Shown piece by piece: positions 61,701 through 64,000 of a DNA stretch of 64,000 nucleotides. The notes beneath the pieces were generated by a model. That model had not been told where the DNA came from, ran no database searches, and worked only from the letters and a program-made list of their open reading frames with translations. Position 1 is the first letter of the stretch, and each line of letters starts with the position of its first letter. Source of the DNA: an uncultured Christensenellaceae bacterium (GTDB lineage: Bacteria > Bacillota > Clostridia > Christensenellales > Pumilibacteraceae); the NCBI GenBank assembly GCA_910586925.1, contig CAJUKG010000001.1, positions 158,964-222,963 of the forward strand, in the 5' to 3' direction. The position numbers were made by a program, and so were the translations under genes.

Positions 61701-61740
61701 CGATAAAAGGCAGGTTTTGTACCTGCCTTTTATCGTGGTG
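61696..61740. terminator. Perfect 20-pair terminator at the tRNA 3' end
   Basis: CACCACGATAAAAGGCAGGT and its exact complement are separated by five bases. The left arm begins in the last five bases of the tRNA (CACCA), so forming it competes with the mature 3' end. T-rich arms make it work on both strands. Confidence 0.75.
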
Positions 61741-61796
61741 AATTCGCGAAACAAATATGTATGACGATAAATAATAAATAAAACGGAAAAGGCGGG

Positions 61797-61880
61797 GAAA
61801 TTTCGGCGAAAATTTGCCGCGCGGTTCGCTAACCGCTCGCGCCGTGCGCGAAGGTCGCCGCGAATTCGCGGCATTCTCTT
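61797..61880. repeat. Cluster of short hairpins
   Basis: GCGGTT-CGCT-AACCGC and the perfect palindrome GCCGCGAATTCGCGGC lie close together in a G+C-rich patch within an AT-rich gap. REP-like; no function assigned. Confidence 0.4.
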
Positions 61881-61965
61881 TGGAATGTTTGGTTGTACGT
61901 GATAGCGCGAAAGAAAAACGGTAATAAACAATCGCGGCGCGGTCGGATTTTTATATAGAATATTA

Positions 61966-61994
61966 TTGATATTTTTTGTCGGTTGTGCTATAAT
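61966..61994 (+). promoter_or_regulatory. Promoter of the structured RNA
   Basis: TTGATA, 17-base spacer, TATAAT, ending about seven bases before the first paired base of the RNA at 62001. Confidence 0.85.
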
Positions 61995-62000
61995 ACAAAT

Positions 62001-62207
62001 GCGACATCACATAGTATATCCTTTGGACTCGACCTCGCCAAAGGTATATTTTGTTATGTTTTGCTTAAAGCTATGAAATAGGTAGCAATACACCTATCGC
62101 AGGCTTTGAGCGAAAAGGTTTCCTTTGAGGTCGGGTTATGTGGTGTCGCAACTACGCGAGAAGTGTATGCTATGGTGTCGCTCTCGCAAGGGGGCGGCAT
62201 CTTTTTT
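62001..62207 (+). ncRNA. Structured RNA with pseudoknot and terminator (riboswitch or small RNA candidate)
   Basis: Outer helix P1: 62001-62013 with 62137-62149, 13 pairs. Hairpin P2: CCTTTGG/CCAAAGG (62020-62026/62038-62044), extended by an AT helix. Its 11-base loop (ACTCGACCTC, 62027-62036) pairs over ten bases with GAGGTCGGGT (62127-62136), immediately next to P1, which makes a pseudoknot. A further stem GCTTAAAGC/GCTTTGAGC (62063-62071/62103-62111) encloses hairpin ATAGGT/ACCTAT. Then a terminator (GGTGTCGC/GCGGCATC, 62174-62201) and six T end one base before ATG 62208. The 5' arm of the terminator repeats the 3' strand of P1 (GGTGTCGC). I do not recognise a known class; 6S RNA and the ZTP, THF, ydaO and SAM riboswitches do not fit. 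Confidence 0.8.
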
Positions 62208-62693
62208 ATGACGACAATCGAAAAGGTATGTTCGTGCTTCGGTCATTCCGACGTTCCGATAACGGACGATTTGCGGGCGCGGACGAAAGCGGAAATCGAA
62301 AAGGGGATAGCGGACGGAGTGCGGATCTTTCTGTTCGGCGGAAGAAGCGATTTCGACGATTTGTGTTACGATCTTGTGACCGAGGCGAAAACCGCCGCGC
62401 CGCAGCTCGGGATCAAACGGGTGTTTTGTTTCGCGCTCGACAAGCAGTTGCGCAAGCCGCCGAGGTGGTTTGTACGCAAAGAGTACGAGGCACTCGAATG
62501 TCCCGCAAAAGATTTCGATTATTGGTACACTGCGATATATTACCGCAATCTCGCCATGATAGACCGAAGCGATTTGGTGCTTATGTGGGTGGAAGCGCGG
62601 GAGGACAGCGGCGCGTACAAAACATATAAGTACGCGGTAAAGAAACATAAGCGCGTAGTGAACCTGTTTTCCGACGAGCGGCGTTGCGATTAG
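62208..62693 (+). CDS. SLOG/DUF1273 (YpsA)-like protein
   Basis: 161 residues. A Rossmann-like SLOG domain: VCSCFGHSDVP at the start, GVRIFLFGGRSDFD, then VKRVFCFAL-like strand and DLVLMWVEAREDSG near the end. SLOG proteins are thought to bind nucleotide-derived signals. ATG 62208 directly follows the T-run of the terminator of the structured RNA; the best ribosome-binding sequence (AAGGGGG, 62188-62194) lies inside the terminator hairpin, so expression would need read-through and opening of the hairpin. In-frame ATGs at 62106 and 62172 lie in the structured RNA and are not favoured. Confidence 0.85.
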   Translation: MTTIEKVCSCFGHSDVPITDDLRARTKAEIEKGIADGVRIFLFGGRSDFDDLCYDLVTEAKTAAPQLGIKRVFCFALDKQLRKPPRWFVRKEYEALECPAKDFDYWYTAIYYRNLAMIDRSDLVLMWVEAREDSGAYKTYKYAVKKHKRVVNLFSDERRCD

Positions 62694-62724
62694 TCGTGCA
62701 TGTTTTCGGCGACGCGTTTATAAC

Positions 62725-62753
62725 TTGCAAAACGGCTGTCGATATGTTATAAT
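62725..62753 (+). promoter_or_regulatory. Promoter of the DUF1349 gene
   Basis: TTGCAA, 17-base spacer, TATAAT, 42 bases before GTG 62796, which has AGAGAGG upstream. Confidence 0.75.
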
Positions 62754-62795
62754 GTATTTGCTCGGCGGGAAGCCGCGAGCAAAGAGAGGTATATC

Positions 62796-63383
62796 GTGAA
62801 GTTTGAAAGTAAAAATTGCGAGTGGGTCAGACAGCCGAAGCGTGCGACGGTTACGGACGACAGAATAGAGATCATTACCGAGCCGCACACCGATTTGTGG
62901 CAACGGACGTATTACGGATTCAGAAACGACAATGCGCCCGTTCTTCAGATGCGCACCGACGAGAAGTTCTTTTCGTTTACCGTCAAGACCGAGTTTGAAA
63001 GCAAGCGGCGGTTCGATCAGTGCGGCGTCGCGATCTATCTCGACGGCGATAATTGGCTCAAAGCGTCGGTGGAGTATGAGAACGACGAGTTCCAACGGCT
63101 CGGGAGCGTGGTTACCGACGACGGGTATTCCGATTGGGCGACTACCGATATACCCGCCGGCATTAAAGCGGTGTGGTACAGATTGAGCCGCAGGAATTCC
63201 GATTATTGCATAGAAAGCAGTTTTGACGGGGTGGAGTTCAAGCAGATGCGGATATGTCATTTGCGGCACGGCGGCGAACAAATACGGTTCGGGGTCTATG
63301 CGTGCAGTCCCGAAGATTCTTCGTTTAAGGCGACGTTTACCGAAATGCACGTCGGCGAATGTATGTGGAAAGAACATAAATAG
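62796..63383 (+). CDS. DUF1349 family, lectin-like fold protein
   Basis: 195 residues, GTG start with AGAGAGG. A concanavalin-like beta-sandwich: DLWQRTYYGF, KRRFDQCGVAIYLDGDNWLKASVEYEN, and SFDGVEFKQMRICHL with GVYACSPED at the end, the pattern of the DUF1349 proteins (sometimes annotated as regulation of enolase protein 1). No signal peptide, so cytoplasmic. Probably carbohydrate-related; no function is established. Confidence 0.87.
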   Translation: MKFESKNCEWVRQPKRATVTDDRIEIITEPHTDLWQRTYYGFRNDNAPVLQMRTDEKFFSFTVKTEFESKRRFDQCGVAIYLDGDNWLKASVEYENDEFQRLGSVVTDDGYSDWATTDIPAGIKAVWYRLSRRNSDYCIESSFDGVEFKQMRICHLRHGGEQIRFGVYACSPEDSSFKATFTEMHVGECMWKEHK

Positions 63384-63401
63384 TTTTGCGGGGGCGGGAG
63401 T

Positions 63402-63815
63402 ATGTTGTTCTCTAAAAAGACGAAAGCCAACGAGTGGTTTTATAAAGCGAAAAAGGCGTACCGCAAAAACAAACTGCCCGCGCCTTACGCCGCGCTTTTC
63501 GACTATTATGTCGTTATGGATCTGCTGAAAGGTCGCGGCTACACGGGTCATTACGAGTTTTTTACGAGCTGTATATTCCGCGATATTCTCGACGAGCGGG
63601 TGCGGGATCTGCGCTCGATCCTTCCCGAAGGGCATCTCGCTAATTTTAACCGAGCATACGAGAGGTTCGTCGCGCTCGGTCCCGATCCCGATTACGAAAC
63701 GACGTCGGCGGCGTTCGACGAGCTTGATGATTACACGTTCGAGCATTACGAAGAACTTATAGTTTTCCTCCAAAGTTATATCGACGACATGACGGCGAGA
63801 GGATTGTTGAAATAA
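63402..63815 (+). CDS. Protein of unknown function
   Basis: 137 residues, highly charged and helical (KKTKANEWFYKAKKAYRKNK; FEHYEELIVFLQSYIDD). No family recognised. Starts 18 bases after the DUF1349 stop with GGGGGCGGGAG upstream, so the two genes are co-transcribed. Confidence 0.75.
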   Translation: MLFSKKTKANEWFYKAKKAYRKNKLPAPYAALFDYYVVMDLLKGRGYTGHYEFFTSCIFRDILDERVRDLRSILPEGHLANFNRAYERFVALGPDPDYETTSAAFDELDDYTFEHYEELIVFLQSYIDDMTARGLLK

Positions 63816-64000
63816 TTAATAATTAATAATTGAGGTCGGTTGAATTATTAAGAGATTTCTCCGCTCGCTTCGCTCGGTCGAAATGACACGTGAGAGCGGG
63901 TTTGGCGCGGGTCGAAAAGAAGATAATACGGGACGCATGATGGCTAAAGTCCCCTACGGAATACGGCAAGTTTGTTTTGCGCGGACGCATGCGGGACGCA
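63816..64000. repeat. Mixed dispersed repeats to the window edge
   Basis: An AT-rich AATTAATAATT tract, then a family B half (GAGATTTCTCCGCT...GGTCGAAATGACA, 63851-63888), then family C sequence (GGGACGCATGATGGCTAAAG...CCCCTACGG, 63928-63960) and the beginning of another (GCGGGACGCA) at the edge. No gene. Confidence 0.65.

Noticed and set aside
61656..61931. Minus-strand frame ending in SNSQPSGP
   Set aside because: It is antisense to tRNA-Arg; this peptide ending is a well-known spurious product of tRNA genes.
62001..62160. 6S RNA
   Set aside because: Length and a terminal helix fit loosely, but the pseudoknot and asymmetric interior do not match the 6S open-bubble shape.

Overview
The window looks like chromosome of a low-redundancy, gut-type Clostridia (Bacillota), most likely an uncultured Christensenellales/Eubacteriales lineage; the lineage is inference. 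Support: SpoVG, a WalJ/YycJ-like hydrolase next to RlmH, class I two-subunit fumarase, reverse rubrerythrin, GHKL/LytTR two-component genes, strong TTGACA-17-TATAAT promoters, and AAGGAG-type ribosome sites. Coding DNA is G+C-rich at third positions, while the gaps hold AT-rich tracts and several families of dispersed inverted repeats. That codon bias also produces many long Arg/His-rich antisense reading frames that are not genes.

Layout. 1-3 kb: end of an unidentified gene, then ispE. 1.3-8.5 kb: surface proteins (GLUG-repeat lipoprotein, BspA-like/MBG protein with a membrane anchor and cytoplasmic coiled coil, small coiled-coil protein, and an AT-rich, probably acquired, HEYCH metallopeptidase-like lipoprotein). 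8.7-11 kb: TetR regulator, a TerB-like gene and a second TerB-like copy broken by one stop codon, a cysteine hydrolase and a small protein. 11.3-13.9 kb (minus): M29 aminopeptidase and fumarase beta/alpha. 14-19.3 kb: WalJ-like hydrolase, two CPBP membrane proteases, rlmH, M14 peptidase, tadA, small membrane protein. 19.4-28 kb: LytTR response regulator, GHKL kinase, carbohydrate-binding lipoprotein and a domain-swapped, membrane-anchored GH3 enzyme. 28.3-35.7 kb: murC, spoVG, secG, rnr, ychF, argS. 36-46.5 kb: an alpha-glucan locus (starch-binding lipoprotein behind a LacI-type operator, LacI regulator, cytoplasmic GH13, and a four-gene ABC importer whose ATPase has a large extra C-terminal region). 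46.6-51 kb: a 56-residue gene, ArsR regulator, ung, HtrA-like protease, transglutaminase-like lipoprotein. 51.1-54.7 kb (minus): acyl carrier protein, a LeuB homologue and an IlvD homologue that both lack key catalytic residues, and a small membrane protein. 54.8-61.5 kb: thioesterase, PTS-like IIC permease, reverse rubrerythrin, MATE exporter, glycogen synthase with a 150-residue N-terminal tail. 61.6-64 kb: tRNA-Arg(ACG), a promoter-driven structured RNA with a pseudoknot and a terminator ending directly before a SLOG/DUF1273-like gene, a DUF1349 protein, an unknown protein and repeats.

Functional picture: outer carbohydrate capture (CBM lipoproteins, GH3, starch-binding lipoprotein), malto-oligosaccharide import, cytoplasmic GH13 hydrolysis and glycogen storage fit a fermentative glycan user. 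The observations I would follow first are the structured RNA at 62.0-62.2 kb, the neighbouring IlvD/LeuB homologues with lost active-site residues, and a set of genes whose -10 box lies only 6-7 bases before the start codon, implying leaderless transcripts.
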